The notes under the pieces were generated by a model. The model saw only the letters and a program-made list of their open reading frames with translations, was not told where the DNA came from and searched no databases. A program made the position numbers and the translations under genes. A stretch of 64,000 bases of DNA, taken from Pectinatus frisingensis (GTDB lineage: Bacteria; Bacillota; Negativicutes; Selenomonadales; Selenomonadaceae). Below, one piece after another: positions 36,821 through 45,567 of this stretch; the stretch's first letter is position 1, and each line of letters begins with the position of its first letter. The stretch lies in assembly GCF_015732285.1 (NCBI RefSeq), contig NZ_WIQU01000042.1, positions 98,312 to 162,311 on the forward strand, in the 5' to 3' direction.

Positions 36821-37735
36821 TTGAAAATAGCAGTAATTGGTTCCAATATGGTCGACCTGATATCTTATATTGACAGAATGCCGGCAGATGGAGAAACCCT
36901 GGAAGCACCGGAATTTTCTCTGGGATGTGGGGGGAAAGGTGCCAACCAAGCTGTGGCAGCAGCAAAATATGGCAGTAATGTTATGATGCTGACAAAGGTT
37001 GGTAATGATATATTTGCTGATAATACAATTAATAACTTAAAGAAATATAATATAGATACTACGTATGCTGAGCGAGTTAATAATGTTTCGAGCGGAGTTG
37101 CACCGATATTTGTCGATGCGTCGGGACAAAACAGAATTTTAATAATTAAGGGAGCCAATAAATGTTTATTACCGGCTGATATTGATAAGGCTGCAGAAAG
37201 TTTAAAAAAATGCAGCATTTTGATATTGCAATTGGAAATCAATTTAGAAACGGTATACCATGCAATCGAATTTGGCAGTAAAAATAATATTCCGGTTCTG
37301 CTAAATCCTGCTCCGGGAAATGCCGGGCTGGATATAAAAAAAATTTGTAAATGTGATTTTTTTGTTCCTAATGAAACAGAGCTTTCCATTATTACAGGAA
37401 TGCCCACAAATACAGAAGAAAATATAAAAAAGGCGGCACTGACATTAATAGAAAAAGGTATAAAAAATGTCATTGTTACGATGGGTGCCAGAGGTTCCAT
37501 GTGGGTTACAGAGGGAAAAATACAATGCCTGAAAGCGTTTAAAGTAGATGCAGTAGATACTTCCGGTGCTGGTGATGCTTTTATCGGATGCTTTGCCAGT
37601 TGCTATGTAAAAAATCATGACGTACTAAAATCAATGCGGGAAGCCAGTGCTTTTTCTGCACTGAGTGTAATGAAAAAGGGAACACAGATATCATATCCGG
37701 AAAAAGAAGCTGTGCAGGACTTATTGACTGAATAA
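36821..37735 (+). CDS. deoK: PfkB-family sugar kinase, probable deoxyribokinase
   Basis: 304 residues. PfkB signatures GGKGANQAVAAA and DTSGAGDAFIG are intact. By sequence it looks like ribokinase; by context it likely phosphorylates 2-deoxyribose at O5 to feed DeoC. The start is TTG with GGAGG 7 bases upstream. Ribose cannot be excluded as substrate, but no ribose transporter or pyranase gene is present. Confidence 0.8.
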   Translation: MKIAVIGSNMVDLISYIDRMPADGETLEAPEFSLGCGGKGANQAVAAAKYGSNVMMLTKVGNDIFADNTINNLKKYNIDTTYAERVNNVSSGVAPIFVDASGQNRILIIKGANKCLLPADIDKAAESLKKCSILILQLEINLETVYHAIEFGSKNNIPVLLNPAPGNAGLDIKKICKCDFFVPNETELSIITGMPTNTEENIKKAALTLIEKGIKNVIVTMGARGSMWVTEGKIQCLKAFKVDAVDTSGAGDAFIGCFASCYVKNHDVLKSMREASAFSALSVMKKGTQISYPEKEAVQDLLTE

Positions 37736-37756
37736 TAGTAATTGTGGATTTTTAAT

Positions 37757-37901
37757 AAAGGGGACTGTCGCACGAACGGCATTGACCTCATAAAAATGCA
37801 GCCTACCACCGCTATGCGGTTCTCGTTCTTCTAAAGAAGGATAAGGAGAATGGAAGATTGTATATTTATGAGCGAAAATGCTCACATGCGGCAGTCTTTT
37901 T
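37757..37901 (-). repeat. Intergenic long-hairpin element, copy B (inverted orientation)
   Basis: 145 nt. Read on the minus strand it begins AAAAAGACTGCCGCATGTGA and ends with TTATGAGGTCAATGCCG followed by CGACAGTCCC. The flanks match copies A and C, while the central hairpin differs. It lies between deoK and queD, both plus strand. Confidence 0.72.
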
Positions 37902-37937
37902 GCTGTACCGGTATAATCAATAAATATTGCGTATTTT

Positions 37938-37966
37938 AGTAAAATATTTTAATTATATGTTATAAT
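37938..37966 (+). promoter_or_regulatory. Extended -10 promoter for queD-queE
   Basis: TGTTATAAT is a perfect extended -10 (37958-37966) with a weak -35 (AGTAAA) 17 bases upstream. Confidence 0.5.
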
Positions 37967-37997
37967 TTTAAATAGCGAGGTTGTGAGGAGGTAAAAA

Positions 37998-38381
37998 ATG
38001 TTTGAATTATCAATTAGAGATAGTTTTGGCGCAGCCCATCGCATTGTGGGTTATCCGGGGAAATGTGATAATCTGCACGGTCATAACTGGATAGTAGAAG
38101 TCGTTGTATATGGGAATAAGTTGGATAAACTCGGAATGCTGGTTGACTTTAAAAAACTAAAAAAAGCATTAAGAGAGGTAATAGACTGCCTTGACCACCA
38201 TTATTTAAATGAACTGGAACCTTTTGCTGCGGTGAATCCATCAGCGGAAAATATATCGGCTTATATATATCATAGTTTAGCGATAAATGAAATGATTAAG
38301 GATAAGTGCCGGGTAAAATTTGTCAAGGTATGGGAAACAGAAAAATCAGCAGCAACCTATTACGGGGAAATGGCAAAATGA
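37998..38381 (+). CDS. queD: 6-carboxytetrahydropterin synthase
   Basis: 127 residues. Zinc and catalytic residues in AAHRIVG and CDNLHGHNW, and the C-terminal WETEKSAATY. Second step of the queuosine/7-deazaguanine pathway. GAGGAGG ribosome binding site. Its stop overlaps the queE start (ATGA). No queC or queF in this window. Confidence 0.94.
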   Translation: MFELSIRDSFGAAHRIVGYPGKCDNLHGHNWIVEVVVYGNKLDKLGMLVDFKKLKKALREVIDCLDHHYLNELEPFAAVNPSAENISAYIYHSLAINEMIKDKCRVKFVKVWETEKSAATYYGEMAK

Positions 38382-39085
38382 AGATACCTATAAGTGAAGT
38401 ATTTTCTTCGGTGCAGGGTGAGGGTAAGTATATCGGCTGCCGTCAGTTATTCATCAGATTTGTCGGCTGCAATTTAGATTGCGGCTACTGTGATACAGAA
38501 GATATGCTGGCTGTTAATAAATGCAATTTGGAAGATGCTGATTGTCTGGCTAATCCTGTTGAACTCAGGACGATTTTGCCGTATATTAAAAAAAGACTGC
38601 AAAAAAAACATCATTCGATCAGTCTGACAGGTGGAGAGCCATTGTTATATCCGGACTTTATCAACGCATTGGCGGAACAAACCGCAGTACCTTTATTTTT
38701 AGAAACAAATGGTACTTTATCTGAACAATTGACGAAAGTAATTGACAATATTGATATTGTCAGTATGGATTTTAAACTCCCGGATGCTGTTGGTGTTGAT
38801 TTGTGGGCACAGCATGAAAAATTTTTGTACATAGCCAGACAAAAGGATGTCTATGTCAAAATTGTGGTGGCAAAGGAAACGGCAGATAATGATTTTGCTG
38901 CGGCAATAGATTTATTGGGCAGAGTTGACAAAAAAATTTTGCTTATACTGCAGCCGGTAACGCCTTGCGATGGATATACGGCACCGTCACCGAAAAAACT
39001 GTTGATATGGCAGGAAAAGGCTTTGGAAAAATTATGTGATGTGCGGATAATCGGACAGACTCATAAATTGATAGGATTGAGGTGA
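38378..39085 (+). CDS. queE: 7-carboxy-7-deazaguanine synthase
   Basis: 235 residues. Radical SAM motif CNLDCGYC (CxxxCxxC) and the opening VFSSVQGEGKYIGCRQLF are typical, with SLTGGEPLLYP downstream. Converts carboxytetrahydropterin to the deazaguanine core. ATG 38378 overlaps queD; the longer frame is an artefact of reading into queD. Confidence 0.94.
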   Translation: MKIPISEVFSSVQGEGKYIGCRQLFIRFVGCNLDCGYCDTEDMLAVNKCNLEDADCLANPVELRTILPYIKKRLQKKHHSISLTGGEPLLYPDFINALAEQTAVPLFLETNGTLSEQLTKVIDNIDIVSMDFKLPDAVGVDLWAQHEKFLYIARQKDVYVKIVVAKETADNDFAAAIDLLGRVDKKILLILQPVTPCDGYTAPSPKKLLIWQEKALEKLCDVRIIGQTHKLIGLR

Positions 39086-39089
39086 TATT

Positions 39090-39836
39090 GTGAAAAAAAT
39101 TTTATTAGTGAATGATGATGGTATAAATGCACCGGGGATCCTTACCATGGCCAAGGTATTAAGTGATGATTATGATGTGCGTGTTGTAGCACCGGCTGCC
39201 CAGCAAAGTGGAATGTCGCAGGCTATATCGGCGCATAGGAAGATAAAGGTAAAGAAAGCTGATATTGGCCTGCCGGTCGAAGCTTTCAGGGTATTTGGCA
39301 CACCGACAGACTGTACTAAGCTGGCGATTGAAGTCCTTTATGAGCATGACCTGCCGGATATTGTATTATCCGGCATAAATGACGGCGGAAACCTGGGTAC
39401 TGACATATTGTATTCAGGAACGGTCGGCGCGGCTATGGAGGGGCATTTACATGGGATATTGTCAATAGCTGTGTCACGTGTAGTCGGTTCGCAGTTAAGC
39501 TTTGCTGAGGCCGCAGCAATATTCAAGAAAAAATTACCTGAATTTAAACAGGAAAGACCATATATGTATAATGTTAATTTTCCTAAAAAAATACAAGATC
39601 CTTTTAATGTTTTTTATTATACTAAACAAGGTTACCGCAAATACCATAATGAATATGGCAGGGAAATAGATGCAGATGGTGATATCTGCTATTTTATGAA
39701 TGGCACACCAAATGATGAGGGCAATCTGGCCGGCAGTGATGTATGGGCTGTGCAAAATGGGTTCGTTTCTATAACTCCGCTGAAGGTAGGACGAACAAAT
39801 AAAAAATTGTTGGACAAGCTGTCAGCCGATAATTAA
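39090..39836 (+). CDS. surE: 5'-nucleotidase SurE
   Basis: 248 residues. Metal-binding LLVNDDGINAPGI at the N-terminus, SGINDGGNLGTDILYSGTVG in the middle. A stationary-phase survival phosphatase acting on nucleoside monophosphates. The start is GTG, 4 bases after queE's stop, so it is likely co-transcribed. Confidence 0.95.
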   Translation: MKKILLVNDDGINAPGILTMAKVLSDDYDVRVVAPAAQQSGMSQAISAHRKIKVKKADIGLPVEAFRVFGTPTDCTKLAIEVLYEHDLPDIVLSGINDGGNLGTDILYSGTVGAAMEGHLHGILSIAVSRVVGSQLSFAEAAAIFKKKLPEFKQERPYMYNVNFPKKIQDPFNVFYYTKQGYRKYHNEYGREIDADGDICYFMNGTPNDEGNLAGSDVWAVQNGFVSITPLKVGRTNKKLLDKLSADN

Positions 39837-39896
39837 ATTGGCCTGTAATCGTCAGAAACTGTTAAAATTTGTTTTATTTTGAAACACTCATATACT

Positions 39897-39925
39897 TTTA
39901 CAGATTGATAGCAATGCAGTATAAA
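39897..39925 (+). promoter_or_regulatory. Promoter of ahcY
   Basis: TTTACA, 17 bases, TATAAA, 33 bases before the ahcY start. Confidence 0.6.
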
Positions 39926-39958
39926 TTAATGATTTATTATATACAGGGGGCATTTTTA

Positions 39959-41200
39959 ATGGAATCAATGATTCGCGATATTAAACTGGCACCATCAGGA
40001 CATGACAAAATTGAATGGGTAAAGAATTTTATGCCGGTACTGAACCATATCGATGCAGAATATTCAAAAACCAAGCCGTTCGCCGGTAAAAAAATGGTCA
40101 TAACAATGCACTTGGAAGCAAAGACGGCTTATCTGGGAATTGTATTGATGCATGCCGGGGCTGAACTTACAGTGACCGGCAGCAATCCACTGTCAACGCA
40201 GGATGATGTGGCAGCAGCCTTAGCAGAAGAAGGCGCTACGGTATTAGCTTGGCACGATTGCACCGAGACTGAATATGATATGTTTATTAATAAGGCGCTC
40301 GATACACAGCCGGATATGATTATTGACGATGGTGGCGATTTAGTTGCTCATCTGCACGGTGACCGTAAGGAACTGGCTAAAAAAATCATCGGCGGCAGTG
40401 AAGAAACCACTACAGGCGTGATCCGTCTGCATGCTCTGGCTGATGCCGGCAAGCTCAATTTTCCAATGGTCGCGGCTAATGATGCCTATTGCAAATACTT
40501 ATTTGACAATCGTTATGGAACAGGCCAATCGACATGGGATGGCATTATGCGTACGACTAATCTGGTAATAGCCGGTAAAAATGTGGTAATAGCTGGTTAT
40601 GGCTGGTGTGGCAAAGGGGCAGCAATGCGAGCTAAGGGACTTGGCGCTAAAGTTATAATTACCGAGGTAGATCCGATAAAAGCAATTGAAGCTGTATTTG
40701 ACGGTTTCCGGGTGATGCCGATGCAGGAAGCTGCAAAAATCGGCGATATATTCCTTACTTTGACCGGCTGCAAAGACGTAATACGTAAAGAGCATTTTGC
40801 CGTCATGAAAAATGGGGCGGTGCTGGCCAATTCTGGTCATTTCGATGTGGAAATAAATAAAATTGATTTAATGCAAGGGGCAGTTTCAAAGCGGCCTGTA
40901 CGTAAAAATATCGAAGAATATAAACAAAAAGATGGCAGGAAATTGTATCTTTTGGCAGAAGGACGTTTAGTAAACTTAGCGGCCGGAGACGGACATCCTG
41001 CTGAAATAATGGATTTATCCTTTGGCGTACAGTTTTTCTCGGCACTGTATATTTTGAAAAACCATCAGAATATGGAAAATAAAGTATATCTGATGCCTAA
41101 TGAAATCAATATAAAACTTGCCAATATAAAGCTTGCTTCACTTAATACGGATATTGATAAACTCACTCAGGAACAACACGATTATCTGCATAAAGCCTGA
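39959..41200 (+). CDS. ahcY: Adenosylhomocysteinase-family enzyme
   Basis: 413 residues. NAD-binding motif GYGWCGKGAAMRAKGLGAKV, substrate-site NSGHFDVEI and MVAANDAYCKYLFDNRYGTGQS are typical. Hydrolyses S-adenosylhomocysteine, or S-inosylhomocysteine in archaea where it pairs with a deaminase. It lacks the extra segment seen in many bacterial enzymes and is of the short archaeal/thermophile-like length. ATG 39959 follows GGGGG. mtaD follows 36 bases later. Confidence 0.92.
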   Translation: MESMIRDIKLAPSGHDKIEWVKNFMPVLNHIDAEYSKTKPFAGKKMVITMHLEAKTAYLGIVLMHAGAELTVTGSNPLSTQDDVAAALAEEGATVLAWHDCTETEYDMFINKALDTQPDMIIDDGGDLVAHLHGDRKELAKKIIGGSEETTTGVIRLHALADAGKLNFPMVAANDAYCKYLFDNRYGTGQSTWDGIMRTTNLVIAGKNVVIAGYGWCGKGAAMRAKGLGAKVIITEVDPIKAIEAVFDGFRVMPMQEAAKIGDIFLTLTGCKDVIRKEHFAVMKNGAVLANSGHFDVEINKIDLMQGAVSKRPVRKNIEEYKQKDGRKLYLLAEGRLVNLAAGDGHPAEIMDLSFGVQFFSALYILKNHQNMENKVYLMPNEINIKLANIKLASLNTDIDKLTQEQHDYLHKA

Positions 41201-41236
41201 GACCGGATATTATCATAAGGGGGTTGTAAGGCAGTA

Positions 41237-42526
41237 ATGAATACATTAATAAAGAATATTTTGACAGTTTTACCTGATGGTACGATAAAAAAAATAGCTA
41301 TAGCGATAAAGAATGACGTCATTTCATCTGTGGGGGATGTGCCACCTAATTTCGTTGCCGACAGCATAATAGAAGGACAGGGCAAGCTGGCCATTCCCGG
41401 TTTTGTCAATGCACATACCCATGTATCGATGACTTTGCTTAGAAGTTATGCTGATGACATGAAGCTGATGGATTGGCTGAATAACAAAATCTGGCCGGTG
41501 GAAGCCAAAATGAATAAAGATGACATTTATTGGGGTGCCATGCTGGGCATAGCGGAGATGATTAAAACAGGAACGACTACATTTGCTGATATGTACGGTG
41601 ACATGGAAAAAGTAGCTGAAGCAGTCGAAACTACCGGTATAAGGGCAGTATTATCACGCGGCATGATTGGTACGGCACCTAATGGCATGACAGCTCTGCA
41701 GGATAATTGCACTTTGTTTGAAAATTATAACGGTGCGGCTGATGGCAGGATAAGCGTGATGTTCGGACCACATGCGCCATATACCTGTCCGCCGGATTTT
41801 CTTGAAAAAGTCATTGATAAGGCGCAGCGGTATAAAGCGGAAATTCATATCCACCTGGCGGAAACTATTGGTGAGGTCAATGACTGTATAAAGCAATACA
41901 AAAAGACACCGATGGCTTTGATGGAATCGGTCGGCCTTTTGGATTGTGGTGTTCTGGCAGCACACTGTGTTCATGTAAATGACGAAGATATAGCCATAAT
42001 GAAAAAGCATCATGTGCGTGTTGCCCATAATCCCGGCAGTAATCTTAAACTGGCCAGCGGCATAGCACCGGTCGATAAATTATTAAAAGCCGGTGTTTGT
42101 GTCGGATTGGGAACGGATGGCGCATCCAGCAATAACAATCTTGATATGCTGGAAGAGATAAATCTGGCAGCACTTATTCACAAAGCGGCTGTTCTTGATC
42201 CGCTTGTCGTCCCGGCATTTACTGCGCTGCAGATGGGAACAAGCTATGGCGCTGCGGCAGTGGGTCTTAACAACACCGGTAAACTGCAGACAGGAATGAA
42301 GGCTGATATAACACTTATCTCTATGCAGGGAACACAATGGACACCTTGTTATGATGCAGTATCACTACTAGTATATTCGGCTAATGCCGGGATGGTCGAT
42401 ACCGTTTTGGTAAATGGGAAATTACTTTTGGACAAAGGACGGCTTATTACCATTGATGAAGAAAAAGTGTTATATGAAGTGAATAAAAGTGCACAGAGAC
42501 TGACCGGCAAGACCTTATTGGCATGA
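41237..42526 (+). CDS. mtaD: 5-methylthioadenosine/S-adenosylhomocysteine deaminase
   Basis: 429 residues, amidohydrolase fold. Metal ligands in VNAHTHVSM, HIHLAET and LAAHCVHV, and the late Asp in GLGTDGASSNNN. Deaminates MTA or SAH to inosine derivatives. With ahcY directly upstream, a SAH-to-SIH-to-homocysteine route is possible as in Methanocaldococcus. It follows ahcY on the same strand with a good ribosome binding site. Confidence 0.9.
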   Translation: MNTLIKNILTVLPDGTIKKIAIAIKNDVISSVGDVPPNFVADSIIEGQGKLAIPGFVNAHTHVSMTLLRSYADDMKLMDWLNNKIWPVEAKMNKDDIYWGAMLGIAEMIKTGTTTFADMYGDMEKVAEAVETTGIRAVLSRGMIGTAPNGMTALQDNCTLFENYNGAADGRISVMFGPHAPYTCPPDFLEKVIDKAQRYKAEIHIHLAETIGEVNDCIKQYKKTPMALMESVGLLDCGVLAAHCVHVNDEDIAIMKKHHVRVAHNPGSNLKLASGIAPVDKLLKAGVCVGLGTDGASSNNNLDMLEEINLAALIHKAAVLDPLVVPAFTALQMGTSYGAAAVGLNNTGKLQTGMKADITLISMQGTQWTPCYDAVSLLVYSANAGMVDTVLVNGKLLLDKGRLITIDEEKVLYEVNKSAQRLTGKTLLA

Positions 42527-42561
42527 ATAGTATAAAAAGCTGACAGTAAAAGGAGAATAAC

Positions 42562-43152
42562 TTGGCTGCAAAGAAAAATTTTTATGCTGTTAAAAATGGC
42601 CGTAGAAATGGTATATATAAAACATGGCATCAATGTAAAGAACAGATAGACCATTTTACCGGAGCTCTTTATAAAGGGTTTGTCACGCTGCAGGAAGCTG
42701 AGGATTACTTAGGTGATGTGTCTGACGGGCAATCGAATAATAATGCAGACTGTTATTGTATCTATGTTGATGGATCCTATGCAGCAGGCAGATATAGCTG
42801 GGCGATAGCGGTATTTTATAATGCCGAACTCATACATAGTGACAGCGGTGTCGGACGATCGGCGGAAAATGCCCAGATGAATAATGTGGCCGGTGAGATA
42901 GAGGCTGCCATGCAGGCAGTAAGCTGGGCTGAAAAAAACAATATTGGGAAAATAGTTATTTACCATGATTACATCGGGATATCGGAGTGGGCTGAAGGCC
43001 GATGGAAAGCCAACATGCCTGGAACACAGCAATATGCAGCTTTTATGTCCAGCCGCCGTAAATGGGTCAGTTTTAAAAAGGTTACCGGACATACTGGAGT
43101 AAAAGGTAATGAACTTGTGGATAGATTAGCTAAAAAAGCATTGGGAATATAA
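42562..43152 (+). CDS. rnhA: Ribonuclease HI with N-terminal viroplasmin/hybrid-binding domain
   Basis: 196 residues. The N-terminal domain (FYAVKNGRRNGIYKTW ... GFVTLQEAEDYL) is the caulimovirus viroplasmin-type hybrid-binding domain. The RNase H core follows (CIYVDGSYAAG, NNVAGEIEAAM, HTGVKGNELVDRLAKKA) with the acidic catalytic residues in place. The start is TTG after AAAGGAG. Removes RNA from RNA-DNA hybrids. Confidence 0.9.
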   Translation: MAAKKNFYAVKNGRRNGIYKTWHQCKEQIDHFTGALYKGFVTLQEAEDYLGDVSDGQSNNNADCYCIYVDGSYAAGRYSWAIAVFYNAELIHSDSGVGRSAENAQMNNVAGEIEAAMQAVSWAEKNNIGKIVIYHDYIGISEWAEGRWKANMPGTQQYAAFMSSRRKWVSFKKVTGHTGVKGNELVDRLAKKALGI

Positions 43153-43156
43153 AAAT

Positions 43157-43292
43157 AAAAAAGGCTGTCACGCATAGACATTTTCATCCATAAATATGCA
43201 ATGTACCACTATTGTGTATGCCTTAAAACGGCATACACAATAGTGCACACGTATTTGTATGAAGTCAATGTCATCTGAGTGGCAGCCTTTTT
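43157..43292 (+). repeat. Intergenic long-hairpin element, copy C
   Basis: 136 nt, the best-formed copy. AAAAAGGCTGTC and GGCAGCCTTTTT pair at the ends, GACATTTTCATCCATAAATATGC pairs imperfectly with GTATTTGTATGAAGTCAATGTC, and a 15 bp perfect hairpin (CACTATTGTGTATGCC and its complement) forms the centre. It lies between convergent genes. Confidence 0.78.
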
Positions 43293-43317
43293 GTGGTATA
43301 GTGTGAATGTAGAAAAC

Positions 43318-44247
43318 TTATAGTGCATTTGCATTGTTTGAAACTGAAGCGGCAGATTGCGAAGCAGTACCGATCTGATAGCGATCCACCCAATTGGGCT
43401 GATTGTCCGTATATTGCTTCAGCATACGAAATTCCATATCTTCCTTACTGTCCGGTATTATTGACATATAATTCCCGGATAAAGAAGCATTATTGGATTT
43501 CCAGCCGTCAGCCGGAGTCCATTCGGAATAAGAAGTAATTTTATAGCTGTAAGAAGATAGATTAAAAACTTTTTTATAAAATTTTATATCAATAATTGAA
43601 CCACCGCTGTCATTGCGGTTTTCCTGCCATATCCAAACAAAAACATCGTTGCCGGTTTTTCGTATAGTCGTGGTATCAGCCGTTGCCGATGTGGCAGCTG
43701 TTGCATCAACCTTGCGCCAAAGTGTAATCCAGCGGTCAGCGGCTTTAGTTCTGGCGGTTTCACCTTGATTGAAAACCTGATCGACGATAGCATCATAAAA
43801 ATTCTCATCGAATGATTGGGAATTGATTTCTTTCAAACGAGGTTTATCATACCAATGTGATGCTAAAACGGTACCGTTTTTGTTATAGAATATTTCTTCC
43901 AAATATTCAAGAGTACGTCCCTGAGGGTTTATTCGTATAAGAGCCAGACTGTAGTTTAGATCACTACTGTTGGGGATTTCCTTGCTAAGCCCCATGGACG
44001 GAACCGTTTCAGCGGCACCGGCACCTGTATAAGCAGTTTTGATCCATGCCTCAATACAGGTCGGTACGCCGTTTTGTCTTGCGACGACACGGACTCTTTC
44101 CGGAGCATAAAATTTCCCATATCGGTCATCTGATGTTATCCAGGACCAATTAGTTTCGGCATCAGCCGCTTGAGCATACACCGGGCCGATGCTGGTAATA
44201 AATAAAGCCAATAAAGAAAAGATTGCAAACATAATATATTTTTTCAT
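43318..44247 (-). CDS. Secreted protein with two related beta domains, unknown function
   Basis: 309 residues. A clear signal peptide (MKKYIMFAIFSLLALFITSIG, cleavage after VYAQA). Two related segments follow, roughly 30-150 and 160-285, each with a W..I..D/W pattern, a V.VW-type strand and a phrase on how a reading changes over strands (EEIFYNKNG, KKVFNLSS). This resembles surface-adhesin/DUF domains seen in Negativicutes but I do not assign it. A disordered Ser/Asn/Ala tail ends it. ATG 44247 follows GAGG. It probably sits in the periplasm or outer membrane. Confidence 0.7.
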   Translation of the reverse strand: MKKYIMFAIFSLLALFITSIGPVYAQAADAETNWSWITSDDRYGKFYAPERVRVVARQNGVPTCIEAWIKTAYTGAGAAETVPSMGLSKEIPNSSDLNYSLALIRINPQGRTLEYLEEIFYNKNGTVLASHWYDKPRLKEINSQSFDENFYDAIVDQVFNQGETARTKAADRWITLWRKVDATAATSATADTTTIRKTGNDVFVWIWQENRNDSGGSIIDIKFYKKVFNLSSYSYKITSYSEWTPADGWKSNNASLSGNYMSIIPDSKEDMEFRMLKQYTDNQPNWVDRYQIGTASQSAASVSNNANAL

Positions 44248-44276
44248 ATAGGGTACCTCATTCATATCTTAAATCA

Positions 44277-45341
44277 TTATAGAAAAAAAGAAAAAACGAC
44301 AACAAGAATAATAATCAGGAACACCATTATACTAAGACAGCCGGTTTTACCCAAAGATTTTTTCCCGCTGGTATTTGTATATTGTAATTCCCGCAGTGGT
44401 TTTTTTGTTGTGGGAGTGGGCTGGTAAACAGGCAGATCGGCAGCGGCTTTTTTGTCCAAATCAGGTATTTTTACAATTTTATTCTTTAATTCCAGAGCCT
44501 TTGAAGGAACAAAAATATCATTTTTCGATATTATAAACACAGATGGTTTTTGATCGGAGACGGCTTGGGAGACAGAATGTATTTCATCGGATATCGCGAT
44601 TTTGTCAGTATTTCTATTGCCCGATGACACAGCAGTGGGATTTCCCGGAGAAGATTCATTGATAACTTTTGCCGTAAGCGGCAGGAACTTTTCATCAAAG
44701 TGATTTTTGAGAAAAGCAGTCGCTGATTTGTAAGCAATTGTCCTCACTCCGCCGGCTTTATAACCGGCGGGCAGTCCTTCCACAGTGCCAAATGTGCAAA
44801 GATGCTCACCCTTGTAATTGTTTATTGAACGCATCAGACGTTTGTCAGCAATTGCAGCCGCGGCATATTTATAGAATATATCTTTGTAAGGATGTGAATC
44901 CAGATTGGATTTTTTATCGCCGGACAAAAATTTGTATACGGTGAAAACAAAAAAAGCCGCTTTGTTTTCGGATAAAAGATTTTTGAATATCGTGTTATAT
45001 AAAGCACGATTGCCAATATACTGTGAAAAATATATATCCCATCTTTCAGCAAAAGCAGTCAGGCCGGCAGGCGGAGCAATATCGTCTTTGCCCTGAATGA
45101 GGCATGCCACATCATCACTGCTGGCCCCGTCAGGGATAGTAAGACCGGCAGCCGATGCCTGTTCAAGCAGAATCGCACTTGGGGGATCAAAAGGAATTTC
45201 TTCACAGATGAACGGCGGTAAAAGTTTTTTGATTATTGCTTTTTGTTTGGCGATAACGTCAGAACGCGCTATAATATCGAGAGTCCGTATACGTTTTGTC
45301 ATATAGTGTTTGCCTTTTACTTTATATCTATGCCAGGCCAT
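44277..45341 (-). CDS. Tail-anchored membrane protein of unknown function
   Basis: About 354 residues. An N-terminal soluble, helical region (about 1-230), a Ser/Thr/Lys-rich low-complexity linker (about 235-325) and a single hydrophobic helix at the very C-terminus (CLSIMVFLIIILVVVF), so a tail anchor or C-terminal signal. No catalytic motif is visible. ATG 45341 follows AAAAGGAAG; earlier ATG 45365 has no site. It lies 29 bases upstream of the secreted protein gene on the same strand. Confidence 0.6.
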   Translation of the reverse strand: MAWHRYKVKGKHYMTKRIRTLDIIARSDVIAKQKAIIKKLLPPFICEEIPFDPPSAILLEQASAAGLTIPDGASSDDVACLIQGKDDIAPPAGLTAFAERWDIYFSQYIGNRALYNTIFKNLLSENKAAFFVFTVYKFLSGDKKSNLDSHPYKDIFYKYAAAAIADKRLMRSINNYKGEHLCTFGTVEGLPAGYKAGGVRTIAYKSATAFLKNHFDEKFLPLTAKVINESSPGNPTAVSSGNRNTDKIAISDEIHSVSQAVSDQKPSVFIISKNDIFVPSKALELKNKIVKIPDLDKKAAADLPVYQPTPTTKKPLRELQYTNTSGKKSLGKTGCLSIMVFLIIILVVVFSFFL

Positions 45342-45567
45342 GAATAATAACTTCCTTTTCCACAAGTTTAACTTTTTACTATCAGAGTTCTAAAAATTAA
45401 TATTAACTCTATTTTATCATAAAGCGAGTTCTTTCGATATATTTTAGCTGATTAATTAAAAAAATATCTGTCAGGAGTTTATTCTTTACAAATTCATTAT
45501 CTTGATTAGTATAGAATGATATGTTAATATGTCACATATTAATTCCAGTAGGAAAGGCCGCGTACAT

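Noticed and set aside
37902..37997. PreQ1 riboswitch upstream of queD
   Set aside because: The sequence is AT-rich with no C-rich tail or pseudoknot pattern.
39837..39958. SAH riboswitch upstream of ahcY
   Set aside because: No conserved SAH aptamer blocks could be seen; an ordinary promoter explains the region.
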